Origin: Planctomycetota bacterium
GTDB taxonomy: Bacteria; Planctomycetota; PLA2
Direction: 5' to 3'
DNA: 64,000 nt
Assembly: GCA_021776785.1 (NCBI GenBank)
Contig: JAJFFF010000051.1
Coordinates: forward strand, 124,001 to 188,000
Below the pieces are notes generated by a model that searched no databases, was not told the DNA's origin, and was given only the letters and a program-made list of their open reading frames with translations. A program made the position numbers and the translations under genes. The first letter of the stretch is position 1. Each line of letters starts with the position of its first letter. Shown piece by piece: positions 26,016-35,900 of this stretch.

Positions 26016-26134
26016 TAGGCTGTGTCGGTCGGTGTCGCGAGACGTTTTCGCTGGGAAGGTCCACGGCATGGGGTGCGTCCGGATGCTGTGGTTCTTCTTT
26101 GCGCTGACAGACGCGCGCGGGAACCCAACTCGAA

Positions 26135-27109
26135 ATGTTTAAAGACGAACACGTCATCTGCGTACGCAGCGGCAAAGGCGGCGACGGCATCGTTGCCTTT
26201 CGGCGTGAGAAGTACGTGCCGAGGGGCGGCCCTTCCGGCGGAAACGGCGGGAGCGGCGGGTCGGTGTACCTGCGTACCAGCAACCAGCTCACGACGTTTT
26301 CCGATATGCCGGACCAGGTGCACTTCCGCGCGGAAAATGGTTCGCCGGGCGGAAGCGCGAACAAGACGGGAGCGCAGGGCGACGACATCGTGATCGAAGT
26401 TCCCGTGGGCACGATCGTGCGCCTTCGCGAAGCGGGCACGCTCGTGCGCGACCTGGCCAACGATGGCGATCAGGTGTTGGTGGTGCGCGGAGGCGCGGGC
26501 GGCAAGGGCAACAACCACTTCAAGACGAGCACGAACCAAGCGCCCCGCAAGGCGTCGAAAGGCGAAGACGGAATCGAGATCTGGTTGTCGTTTGAGCTCA
26601 AATTGCTCGCGGATGCCGGACTCGTTGGGCTGCCGAACGCCGGCAAATCGACCCTGCTCAGCCGGCTCTCCAAGGCGCGCCCGAAAATCGCCGATTACCC
26701 GTTTACCACGCTGGCGCCGTTCCTCGGGATCGTCGCGGGCTCCGGATACCGGTCCTTTGTTTTGGCCGATTTACCGGGCCTGATCGAGGGCGCAAGCGAG
26801 GGGCACGGGCTGGGGCATCAGTTCCTGCGCCATGTCGAGCGGACGCGGGTCCTAGTCCACGTGGTGGACCTTTTCGCCGAGGACCCGGTAGGGGACTACC
26901 TGAGGATCCGAGCGGAATTGGAGGCGTACGGGGCGGGGTTGAAAGACCGTCCCGAAGTGATCGCCGCCAACAAGACAGATCTTGGGGATGCCGATGAGCG
27001 CCTTAAGGATCTGGCGGCCAAAGTCGATACGGAAATTGTCCCGATCTCGGGCGTTTCTGGGCAAGGTCTGCCTCGCCTCGTGGAGGCGATTTTTTCGCGC
27101 CTCTCCTAA
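26135..27109 (+). CDS. obgE: GTPase Obg
   Basis: Essential GTPase that binds the 50S subunit. 324 residues: the glycine-rich Obg fold (MFKDEHVICVRSGKGGDGIV through GGAGGKGNNHF), then the G domain with GLPNAGKST (G1), DYPFTTLAPFLG (G2), DLPGLIEGA (G3), NKTDL (G4). It ends soon after G5, so the extra C-terminal domain of E. coli ObgE is missing; short Obg proteins of this kind are common. It lies downstream of rplU and rpmA as usual, after the repeat. Confidence 0.95.
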   Translation: MFKDEHVICVRSGKGGDGIVAFRREKYVPRGGPSGGNGGSGGSVYLRTSNQLTTFSDMPDQVHFRAENGSPGGSANKTGAQGDDIVIEVPVGTIVRLREAGTLVRDLANDGDQVLVVRGGAGGKGNNHFKTSTNQAPRKASKGEDGIEIWLSFELKLLADAGLVGLPNAGKSTLLSRLSKARPKIADYPFTTLAPFLGIVAGSGYRSFVLADLPGLIEGASEGHGLGHQFLRHVERTRVLVHVVDLFAEDPVGDYLRIRAELEAYGAGLKDRPEVIAANKTDLGDADERLKDLAAKVDTEIVPISGVSGQGLPRLVEAIFSRLS

Positions 27110-27138
27110 ACGTCTGACCCATGGGGCGGAGGACGTTG

Positions 27139-28242
27139 ATGGACACACGCGAGCTCTTCCGAATTCTCGTCAAAGAGAAGGGGTCTGACCTCATCATCAA
27201 AGCGAACGGCTGCCCCGCGATGCGTGTGCAGGGCAAGATCAAGTTCGTCTCCGAGAGCCGTGTTCCCGATGCGTTCGCGCAGTCGATGGCTCGTGAGGTG
27301 ATTCCGGAGCAGCTGTTGCCGGGGTTTGAACAGACCGGCGAAGTGGACTGCTCGTACGTGATCCCCGAAGTCGGTCGCTTTCGCGCGAACGTGTTTCGTC
27401 AGCAGGGCCGCCTTTGCTTGGTGTTTCGTCATATCCGCGACGAGATTCCGTCGATGCGCGATCTGCATCTCCCCGAAGAGCAGCTCAAGCAGCTCGCCGC
27501 GTTGCAGCGTGGCTTGGTGCTGGTAACCGGCACCACGGGCGCGGGTAAGAGCACGACGCTCGCGTCGATGGTGAACTACATGAATCACCACTTCGCGCGG
27601 CACATCATCACGATCGAAGATCCGATCGAGTACGTGTTCATCGACCGCAAATCGATGATCAACCAGCGCGAGGTCGGCTTCGACACGCACAACTACTCAA
27701 CGGCGTTGCGCCACGTCGTCCGTCAAACGCCCGACGTCATTTTGCTAGGTGAAATGCGCGATCAGGAAACCGTGGAAGCGGCGTTGGCCGCGGCCGAAAC
27801 CGGCCACCTCGTTCTCTCGACGCTGCACACCGTGAACGCGGTGCAAACCGTCGAGCGTATTCTCGGGTTCTTCCCGCCGCATCAACACGACGAGATTCGC
27901 ATGGCGCTGAGCCTGAGTCTCGAGGGCATCGTGAGCCAGCGCTTGTTGCCGCGCAAAAACGACCAGTCCCGCATTCCGGCGATGGAGATTTTGCTGGCGA
28001 CCCCGACCGTGCGGGACCTCCTCGCGGAGGGGCGCACGCGCGAACTGCACAAGGCGATCTATGACGGGGCGCACTACTACGGCACGCAAACGTTCCATCA
28101 GGCGATTGTGAAGCTGTATCGCGATGGGATGATCACCTACGACGAGGCGATGGGTGCGGCGGACAACCCGGACGAGTTGAAGCTTGAGCTGCGCGGCGTG
28201 ACCAAGGGGTCGGCGGCGGACAACTTCGACTTCGACTTTTAG
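27139..28242 (+). CDS. pilU: Second PilT/PilU-type pilus ATPase
   Basis: 367 residues from the ATG at 27139, which has GGAGG upstream (the frame also opens at 27121). It has N-terminal LFRILVKEKGSDLIIKANG, Walker A GTTGAGKSTT, Walker B PDVILLGEMRD and the His box TGHLVLSTLHT. It differs from the 6.6-kb paralogue by a shorter N-terminus and an acidic tail ending DFDFDF, both seen in PilU-like accessory motors. The gene symbol is tentative. It follows obgE by 29 bases. Confidence 0.85.
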   Translation: MDTRELFRILVKEKGSDLIIKANGCPAMRVQGKIKFVSESRVPDAFAQSMAREVIPEQLLPGFEQTGEVDCSYVIPEVGRFRANVFRQQGRLCLVFRHIRDEIPSMRDLHLPEEQLKQLAALQRGLVLVTGTTGAGKSTTLASMVNYMNHHFARHIITIEDPIEYVFIDRKSMINQREVGFDTHNYSTALRHVVRQTPDVILLGEMRDQETVEAALAAAETGHLVLSTLHTVNAVQTVERILGFFPPHQHDEIRMALSLSLEGIVSQRLLPRKNDQSRIPAMEILLATPTVRDLLAEGRTRELHKAIYDGAHYYGTQTFHQAIVKLYRDGMITYDEAMGAADNPDELKLELRGVTKGSAADNFDFDF

Positions 28243-28403
28243 GGCGTCCGCCTTCGCTCAGGTTTTAGCGGGGCGATGGTTGCCGAGGCGGCCATCGATC
28301 ACCGTTGGATTTCGGCCCGCGATGCCCCGAATCGACCCACATCCTCAGATTCTGCGAACGGACGCCCGCGGGGGAACGTCTAAGGGGAATAGTAGGCGTC
28401 CTC

Positions 28404-28440
28404 CCCACGGGTTTTTCCGTGGGCCCCTGGCCGGGGCCGG
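28404..28440 (+). other. Two consecutive hairpins in the leader of the PDZ gene
   Basis: CCCACGG (28404-28410) pairs with CCGTGGG (28417-28423) around GTTTTT; then GGCCCC pairs with GGGGCC around TGGCC. Neither is followed by a T-run, so a terminator is unlikely. They end about 20 bases before the next ATG. The rest of the 220-base gap shows nothing. Confidence 0.4.
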
Positions 28441-28461
28441 TAGGATGACGACGGAGCTGAT

Positions 28462-29601
28462 ATGTCGATCGGATTTCTTAAACGCGCCCTCCTGTTCTTC
28501 AACCTGCTCGCGATCGTCGTGATCGCGGCGGCCGCGTGGGGCTTTGTGAGCCACCGCAAGACGATGCAGGAGGCGTGGGAGCAACCCGAGTACCAGCCTC
28601 CGGTCCGCGCGATTAAGGCCGGCGATGTCCGCACGGACGCGATCGGGATGCCGCTTGGCCGGTTTCCGCAACCCAAAGCCAAGACCGGGCCGGTGGTGAC
28701 CGAAGCGCCGAAGGAAGACATTCAAACGGCGCTGGCCAAGCTCGGTGTGATCACGTCGGCGGTGGTGGCTTACCCGCCGTTTAAGGGCACGTTTCCTTCG
28801 ATCATCTTTAAGTTCAAGGACGGTCGCGGAACCAAAACGATCACGCTCGGCGAGGGGCTGGAAACGCGCCCGCACCCGGTGCACGGCGATATCGATCCGC
28901 AGCCGAGTCGCTATAAGTTCGTCGACTGCCTGTGGGACGAGAAAACGCAATCCACGTTCTTCGTCTTCGACATGAAGTGTGACGGGAAAGACCTCCAGAA
29001 AACTCGCTGGACCGGCGAGTTGGATCGCACGAACCGGATCATGGGGCAGGGCGAAGGCAGCAAGGCGCAGGCGATGGTGAAGGGCCCGAAGGGGCGCTTT
29101 TTGTTCATCAGCGCCGACGCCGAGAAGAACGCCAATGCGCCGGCGAAAGACCCCGACAAGACAGAAGTCATCAAAGCTCCGGATCGTCCGGTCGTGCCGC
29201 CCAGCGACGTTCCGCCCACGATCTACGAGGAGCGCGATGGGACATGGACGCCCACCGATGACGGGCGCCGCTATCTCAAGGACAATTACGAGAAAGTGCT
29301 CAAAGAGGCCCGTACGGAGACGTACAAGGACGCCTCGGGCCGCGCCGCGGGCGTGCGCATCGTGAGCATTCGTTCGGGTTCGGTGGCCAACCAGTTCGGG
29401 ATTCGGCCCGACGACGTCATCGTCTCGATTAACGGTAAGTCGGTTTCGAAACGCTCCGCTGCGATCAAGATCGTCAAGGACGAGGTCAATGCCGGGCGTA
29501 ACCAGATTCGTGTGCAGCTCTTGCGCAACGGTCGCTCCATCGAGAAGCAATTCGATGCGCGCGATCCCGACGTGCGCCGCGCCGCCCGCAAATTGAAGTA
29601 A
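28462..29601 (+). CDS. Membrane-anchored PDZ protein, GspC-like
   Basis: 379 residues. An N-terminal membrane anchor (about 8-30, LLFFNLLAIVVIAAAAWGFV) precedes a proline-rich linker, a strand-rich middle part (KGTFPSIIFKFKDGRGTKTI), and a C-terminal PDZ domain (GVRIVSIRSGSVANQFGIRP, then DDVIVSINGKSV). This anchor-linker-HR-PDZ plan resembles GspC of type II secretion, and it follows a pilus ATPase, so a role in pilus or secretin function is plausible. I do not see enough to name it. GGAG precedes the ATG. Confidence 0.6.
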   Translation: MSIGFLKRALLFFNLLAIVVIAAAAWGFVSHRKTMQEAWEQPEYQPPVRAIKAGDVRTDAIGMPLGRFPQPKAKTGPVVTEAPKEDIQTALAKLGVITSAVVAYPPFKGTFPSIIFKFKDGRGTKTITLGEGLETRPHPVHGDIDPQPSRYKFVDCLWDEKTQSTFFVFDMKCDGKDLQKTRWTGELDRTNRIMGQGEGSKAQAMVKGPKGRFLFISADAEKNANAPAKDPDKTEVIKAPDRPVVPPSDVPPTIYEERDGTWTPTDDGRRYLKDNYEKVLKEARTETYKDASGRAAGVRIVSIRSGSVANQFGIRPDDVIVSINGKSVSKRSAAIKIVKDEVNAGRNQIRVQLLRNGRSIEKQFDARDPDVRRAARKLK

Positions 29602-29605
29602 AGCC

Positions 29606-30322
29606 ATTCTCGCCGTAGACATCGGCAACGGATCGATCAAGTTCGCCCGATTCCGGGACGGCGCTTTGGTCGGCCATGGCCGCCTTCCACTGGACGCGAG
29701 CGCACACCAGTTTCCGCAAGCGGAACCGTGGGTGGTTGTATCGGTCAACGATCCGGTGCTTGCGCGCTTGCGCCAAGAACATCCTGCGATGCTCGTGATC
29801 GGTGAGCACGTGCCGACTGCGATCGCTGTGCACTACGACCCGCCGGAAGCGTGTGGCGCCGATCGCGTTCTCGGCGCCATCGGGGCGCTGCTTCGCTTCC
29901 CCGATCTGGATGACGTGTTGTTGTTCGACGCGGGTACGTGTCTCACCGCGACGTTGGCGACGCGAGCCGAGGGCGTCTTGGGCGGGGCCATTTTGCCCGG
30001 ACCCGATCTGATGGCGCGCGCCCTTGCCGATCACACCGCCGCGCTGCCGCTGGTGGAGCCTTCCGCTCCGCAGGAGAGCGTGGGGCGGTCCACGGCCGAA
30101 TCCATCCGGGTCGGCATCGACGCCGCCACGGTCGGGGCGGTGGCCGAACTCGAGCGCCGTTTTCGGGAAGAACTGGGCCGGGCACCCCACGTGATCGCCA
30201 CCGGAACCGGGGCGCCGGCCCTCCTGCGCGCCTGCCCGTCGATCCATGACCACCTCCCGCTGGCTCAGCTTTGGGGCGTGGCCGCGTGCTATCGCCGCTC
30301 GATGGACCGCCCGCCGGCGTGA
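29606..30322 (+). CDS. coaX: Type III pantothenate kinase, apparent ATT start
   Basis: First step of coenzyme A synthesis, ATP plus pantothenate. The family signatures are all present: the N-terminal phosphate loop AVDIGNGSIKF, the GxDR motif CGADRVLGAIGA, and DAGTCLTATL, with GAILPGPDLMARAL. The only ATG, GTG or TTG in frame that keeps a long protein is TTG at 29666, which would delete the phosphate loop. Upstream, the frame is closed by TGA at 29594-29596, and the first plausible initiator is ATT at 29606, giving (M)LAVDIGN as in normal CoaX, four bases after the preceding stop. A sequencing or assembly error is the alternative. Confidence 0.75.
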   Translation: MLAVDIGNGSIKFARFRDGALVGHGRLPLDASAHQFPQAEPWVVVSVNDPVLARLRQEHPAMLVIGEHVPTAIAVHYDPPEACGADRVLGAIGALLRFPDLDDVLLFDAGTCLTATLATRAEGVLGGAILPGPDLMARALADHTAALPLVEPSAPQESVGRSTAESIRVGIDAATVGAVAELERRFREELGRAPHVIATGTGAPALLRACPSIHDHLPLAQLWGVAACYRRSMDRPPA

Positions 30323-30763
30323 GGCTGCCGGTCTGACGCCGGCTCCAAAACCGTCCGCGATCCGCTGGCGGCGGTCGTGCGCCCCCGCTCCGGTGGCGCT
30401 GTATCAAAACCGCACGGGATCGGGCGTGAGGACTCGAGCTATCCCCATAAGTCCTTTTGACTAAAGAAGTTAAGCGTCGGTTGGGTGGGCGCTACCTTTT
30501 CGTAACTTAAGGTACGAAGTTTGCTTAATGGGAGTCAGCATGTGGTCTCCTTTGGACTTCATCGATCTCGAAGGCCGGAATCCCGCCGGTCAGGCCGAGA
30601 GACGGTCTGCGGACTTTGCGCAGATTGCAGTTCGGCTGTTTACAGGCGGGGAGCGGTTTATTAACTTTCGCGTTCCGCTGGGCATTCCCAGGATCAAGGC
30701 ACCGTTGCGACGGGTGAGCGGTCCTTTCTGGGTGCGTGCATCGGCATGAAAAGGAGTGGTGGC
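30323..30763. other. 440-base intergenic region
   Basis: Between coaX and the first lipoprotein. The part around 30450-30530 is richer in A and T than its surroundings and contains TACCTT...AAGGTA (about 30493-30514), a small inverted repeat. A frame is open from 30528 to 30749 (see next entry). I see no known riboswitch pattern. Confidence 0.4.
30540..30749 (+). CDS. Doubtful 69-residue small protein
   Basis: An open frame with an ATG at 30540 that has GGGAG six bases upstream; a second ATG at 30528 has none. The product (MWSPLDFIDLEGRNPAGQAE...) has no membrane segment or known motif, and it overlaps the start region of the next gene only slightly. It may be a chance frame. Confidence 0.25.
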   Translation: MWSPLDFIDLEGRNPAGQAERRSADFAQIAVRLFTGGERFINFRVPLGIPRIKAPLRRVSGPFWVRASA

Positions 30764-32932
30764 ATGAAGGCACTTTTGTCCTTCGGTATGACGAGCCTCA
30801 AACGATGGACCGGCTTTGCCGTGATCGTGGCGTCGACGGCGTTGAGTTCCGGTTGCGGAAGCGGCGGCGGTGGTGGTTCAGAAGCGCGATTCGATCCGAT
30901 CGAAATTGCGTTGGTCCGCGTAGAGCCGGGTAACGGTGAAAGCTCCGTGCCGCGCAACCGCGTCATCCGCATGATTTTCAACACCGACGTGTTGCCGGAA
31001 TCGGTAACCGACCAATCGGTGATTATTCGTACCGGCGGTACGTTCCAGACCCGTCCGGTCGGAACGTTCCTCATCTCCGCCAACGTCATCGAGTTTGATC
31101 CGACCGTCACGCAGGCGGGTGGTTCAAACGCGATCGGTTTCGAAGCGGGCGCCCAGGTTCTCATCGAGATCCCGTTGCTCGTTCCGAACGACAACCGCCC
31201 GTTGACGAACTTCATCCAAAACATCGAGGGCAACGCGATCGCGTTGACTTTGACGGGTGGTTCCACAACGTCGGCGTTTGAGACAAACGTGTTCACGACC
31301 GGCTCCGGCTGGGACGATCCGATTCCCGGCCCTCCGGGCGTACTCGGCCTCGAGTTCACCCCCGGCCCGAACGGGGTCGGCCAGGTGCCGTCAAGCGCGG
31401 CGGTCACGATCGTGTTCTCCGAGCCGATCAACCCCGGCTCCGTGATCTTGGGCGAGAACATCTTCCTCACCAACAACACACCGACGTCGCCGCTCTTCCG
31501 TCAGGATGTACCGAGCGTGACGTTTTTCGATGGTTCGCTTACCCGCGCGACGTTTCTTCCGGTGTTCGGCTTCGGACAAGGGCCGTTCAACGTGCTCGTG
31601 AACTTCATTGATCCCTTGGATCCGACCAAGTTCACGCCGAACGCATTGCCCCGCGACCTCGCGGGCAACCCGGTCCAGAACTTCACGTTCTTCCAGACTT
31701 TCGACACGCAGTTCGATCCGAACACCGTGAACACAGGGCTGGTTATTGAGGACTACGACACCAACGGTCGACGTGATCCCTCCGGCACCGATGCGGTGTG
31801 GAGCGATGACGCGACCTTCCCGTTCTCGCTTGTCGCCCAACCGATCTCAACGCGTCTCGCTACAGCGGGCGTGCAAGCGATCGTGTTCCAGGGTGGCGCG
31901 AACTCGGACCTAAACAACCCCAACACCGCACCCGTCGGTTCGCCGCCTGCTGGCGTCCCGGACCCGCGCGTGGGTGAAGAGGACTACTGCCCGAACGCGA
32001 ACCCGCTGCTCGGCCCGGACGTGCCGATCGGCCCGCCGAACCCGCCGACGTCAGACGGTCGTCGTCAGCTCAACCTGTACCGTCAGGGTGAGATCGGCGG
32101 AAACGGCACCATCATTTGTTCCGGCTGGGGCCCCGAAAGTGACGCGACGTTTGCGACCACGTATCCGAACGTGTCGGTGCGCATCGGTCACAAGCAGCCG
32201 GGTACCAGTTTTGCGAACGGCTTGATGTCGGATCAGTTCGACGTCAACGGCTTTGTGACCGTGGTCAATTCCACGACTTACAGCGTTCCGCAGTCGGCCG
32301 AAATTAACGGCGGCCTGCTCAACGACGGTTTCGAGGAATGGCCGGACTTCGATACGTTCTTCGACTACGACGGCATGAGCGATCTCATCATCGATGTCGA
32401 GGCGGAAGAGGGCGGCACGTTCCAGACGAACCGAACGTTCCTCGGCGTGTCTCAGCTTTCTGGTGGTCCCACCTGTAGCTGCAACACGATCTTTATGGGT
32501 TCGTGCAACCAGAACACTGCGATGGGCCTGCGTCGCGCGGACGGCATCTTCGGAAGCGACAGCCTTGTGCCGGCGCCTTCGGCCGCTGTCTCGAACCCGT
32601 CCCCGGCCGTCACGATCATGCAGTTCGAACTTGCCAAGATCCGTTCGGACGCACTTTCGCGTTACTACGACACGGGCGTGACCGAGCCGGACTACCTCTC
32701 GCCGATCATTGCCCCGATCGTCCAGGACGGTGGCGCTGCGGTCGAGTTCATGTGGGCTGGCTCAGCGGACGGAATCGTCGATGACGTTCCGTTCACGTCC
32801 GATATCAATGCGCTCGACGGTTTCCGGTTCATCCGGTACTCCGTGATCTTGCGCTCTAACTTCTTCACCGGCGCACGAGCGGTTGTTTTCCGCCTCGAGG
32901 TGCCTTTCACGTTCACGGATGAAGACAACTAG
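30764..32932 (+). CDS. Large lipoprotein with Ig-like (Big_5 type) domains
   Basis: 722 residues with a lipobox: a hydrophobic signal ending ASTALSSGC, acylated Cys31, then a short poly-Gly spacer. The start is the ATG at 30764, with AAGGAG eight bases upstream. Two Ig-like modules of the bacterial Big_5/SbsA type are suggested by VEPGNGESSVPRNRVIRMIF and VPSSAAVTIVFSEPINPGSV, each with a 'xxFxxPI/V' strand. Several cysteines in the second half (EDYCPNANP, GPTCSCNTIFMGSC) may form disulfides. It is coupled to a second lipoprotein 29 bases downstream. Likely outer-membrane or surface; function unknown. Confidence 0.75.
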   Translation: MKALLSFGMTSLKRWTGFAVIVASTALSSGCGSGGGGGSEARFDPIEIALVRVEPGNGESSVPRNRVIRMIFNTDVLPESVTDQSVIIRTGGTFQTRPVGTFLISANVIEFDPTVTQAGGSNAIGFEAGAQVLIEIPLLVPNDNRPLTNFIQNIEGNAIALTLTGGSTTSAFETNVFTTGSGWDDPIPGPPGVLGLEFTPGPNGVGQVPSSAAVTIVFSEPINPGSVILGENIFLTNNTPTSPLFRQDVPSVTFFDGSLTRATFLPVFGFGQGPFNVLVNFIDPLDPTKFTPNALPRDLAGNPVQNFTFFQTFDTQFDPNTVNTGLVIEDYDTNGRRDPSGTDAVWSDDATFPFSLVAQPISTRLATAGVQAIVFQGGANSDLNNPNTAPVGSPPAGVPDPRVGEEDYCPNANPLLGPDVPIGPPNPPTSDGRRQLNLYRQGEIGGNGTIICSGWGPESDATFATTYPNVSVRIGHKQPGTSFANGLMSDQFDVNGFVTVVNSTTYSVPQSAEINGGLLNDGFEEWPDFDTFFDYDGMSDLIIDVEAEEGGTFQTNRTFLGVSQLSGGPTCSCNTIFMGSCNQNTAMGLRRADGIFGSDSLVPAPSAAVSNPSPAVTIMQFELAKIRSDALSRYYDTGVTEPDYLSPIIAPIVQDGGAAVEFMWAGSADGIVDDVPFTSDINALDGFRFIRYSVILRSNFFTGARAVVFRLEVPFTFTDEDN

Positions 32933-32961
32933 TGGCTCGCGGTATTGACTGGAGTGAGTGG

Positions 32962-35900
32962 ATGAAGAGATTGACACTGCTACCGCGCGTTGCGGTGCTC
33001 GCGGTCTTGACCGGCCTGGCCTCATGCGGAGGTGGAGGACCCGGTCTACCGCCCCTTAGCGTGGTGCTGTTTAACTTTGCTCCTGGGTTCGCCGGCGTTC
33101 CGCTGAACGCGCCTTTGGAGCTGACGATGAGTGCCCCGGTCGACGCCGCTTCGGTGACGGCTGACTCGGTTCGCATCTTTACGACGACAACGACGACGGC
33201 GGAGCCCGACCCGGGCGCCCCGGCCATCGGCAAATATCAGGTGTCGGGCAACCGCATCGTGTTTCAGCCCCGTCTGCCGCAGAACGCGGACTTGAGTGAC
33301 GCGGGCCTGCGGATCGGGTTCACGTACGCAGTACAGGTTCCGGCGTCACCCGACGTCATCGAGCCGGTGCGAACCGTCGAGCGTGATCCGAACGTCGTTA
33401 GTTACAGCGAATTTTTCACGACGGTGAACCACACGATCTTGCCGGCCCCCGGCGATATCACGGCGGTCCCGAACCTCAACTCGTTGAACCGTTTCTTCAT
33501 CGATCTCTTCGATGAAACAAACAGCTTCGGCGCCGACCCCTGCCCGCGCGATCTTTTGCCGGCGCAGGACCGCGACTCGCCCCAGGTCATCGATACCGAT
33601 CCCGACGAGGGCGAAGGCGGTTTCGGAACGATCACGGGTATCGTGGAAGGTCTCGGCACGGCGTTTGTCCGTCTCGACCCGATCACGGTGGAATTCTCCG
33701 AGCCGATCGGGCCGTGGCGCATCCGTCCCGAGAACATTGTGATTCGCAACACCAACTTGGGTGGTGAAGCGTTCGACCTGTTCTTCTTCTTTACGCAAAA
33801 CTGCGAGCACTCCCGCTTGCAGATCACCGTGTTCGACGCGGACAGTGCGTTCGACCAGGCCTCTGTGCCGCAGGGTCGCTACGTACTTTCGCTGTCGGAG
33901 TTCACAGACCTTGCGGGCAACCCGCTCGTGAACTCGGGCACCTGCATCGCGGACGGCACGTTCCAGCTTTCATTCTCGACCGTTTCCTCGCCGTCTCTGC
34001 CGACCGACATCAACTTGTCGTTTGGCGACGAGAACCAAGACGGCGTCGTTGACTACGGCGGCTTGTCCACCGGCGCCAACAACTCGGCGATCTTGCCGGA
34101 GCACGATCAGCCCTTCCTCGGCGGCTTCGCTGTCGATCATGTGGCCAACCCGTCGCCCAGCACCTCGCCGAAGTCGAGCGCGAACTGGGGTAACACGGCG
34201 TTTTGGACCGGTTGCGAAGTTCGCTACGACAACGGTTTCGACCCCGATAACCCGGGCGACCAAATCGGTTCGGGGTTGCGTCTGCGCGGCGGCACGAACA
34301 CCGGAGCGACGCCGATCATGGCGCCGATCGCGGGCCGTGGTGACGGTCGTTCGGACCCCGCCGGTTCCCTGGACGGTACGGTCGCATCGGCCGAGCCGGG
34401 CAAAGTCGACTTCATCCTGCAGGGCGCAGGCGTGGCCTCGTTCAACACGGGCGACGCGACGACGGGCCCGATTGTCTACCACTTCAACCGGTTCGATCTG
34501 TTAACCGACACGACAACCGGCGAACGTCCGATTCTTACCTACTTGAAGGTAGGGGCCGGCGAGAGTATCTGGCCGATGCTCATCTTCGTCGAGGACGAAG
34601 CGGTCATCACCGGCACGATTGATGTCAGTGGTCGTCCGGGCGAACTTGGTTTCAACGGACTAAACGGAGGTCCTCCGGGCGTTCGGAACCCGGGAGGCCT
34701 GGGCGGGCTGTCCGGTCCGGGTGGTGGTGACGGCGGCGCGGGCGGTTCCGCGACGCTGGGAGCCGATCCGGAGCTGATCAACGGCCAGACCGGAAGTGTT
34801 CCGTTCAACGTGTTGGGCCCGCTCGACGGACTCAGCGAAGCCATGGCAACGATCGCCAACATGGTCACGGGCGGCGGTGGTCACTACGACCCGACGCAGC
34901 CCGAAGAGAACGACCCGACGGTTGGTCTATTCTTCCCCGCCTACCAAGGCGGCGGTGGTGGTGGCCAAGGTTCGGAAGGCACGGAGGGTTCAGACTTCAA
35001 CAACCCGCCCTCGGGCGGCGGCTCCGACCAGGGCGCTTCGGGCAGCCGCATCGGATCTGACGCTGGCTTTGCCGAGGATGGCATTCTCGCGACCGGCGGC
35101 GCCGGCGGCGGCGGTGGCGCGGCGGATGATGATGCTCCGCAGATTAACGACCCGGACGCAATTGCCAATGCGGAGGACGACGGCGGTGGCGGTGGCGGCG
35201 GCGGTGCAGGATTTTTCGGAATGACCTGCGGCGGCGACATCATCTTCGGCATCCTCGATTTCGGTGCGGATCCGGAAGACCCGGCCGATGACACGATCGT
35301 CTTTGCGGAAATCCGCGCGGTCGGTGGCCGCGGCGGCTCGACCTACGACATGGTCTTCGGCACTCCGCCGCAGCCCGGTGCTGGTCCCGACCCCGACATC
35401 ACACAGGGTGTCGGTAGCGGTGAAGCCGGTGGCGGCGGCGGCGGTGGTGGAATTTGTTTCATCTCCGGTGGGGAAGTCACGGTCAACTCGCTGTCAATGT
35501 TTGCCTTTGGCAAGCGCGGCGGTAACTCGGAAGACCTTGAAGGACGCGGACCTGGGTTCCAAGGTGGCAACGGCGGTGGTGGTGAGATCGTCATGCTCGA
35601 CTCGACCGGCATTGCGGCCGCTATTGAACTTTCCGGACCGTCCGTAGAGATCGTTCCGAACGTTTTCCGCGACTTAGATGATGACGGCATCAATGATCTG
35701 ACGGCTGCTGAAATCATGGATCGCTCGGAGATGAGCGGCACGATTACCGTGAGCACCGGCATCTACGGTGATGCGGATCGCGAACCGTTGTTTGGCACCA
35801 CGCGCATCGTTACGGAATTCTTCGACACGATGTCGGACTCGGTTTCGTACGACGCGATTCGTGTGCTTTCCAACGCACCGCGTTTCCCGTACTCGGTGGC

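Noticed and set aside
30457-30490. Promoter for the lipoprotein pair (TTGACT at 30457)
   Set aside because: No -10-like hexamer lies at 16-18 bases, so the -35 match alone is not enough.
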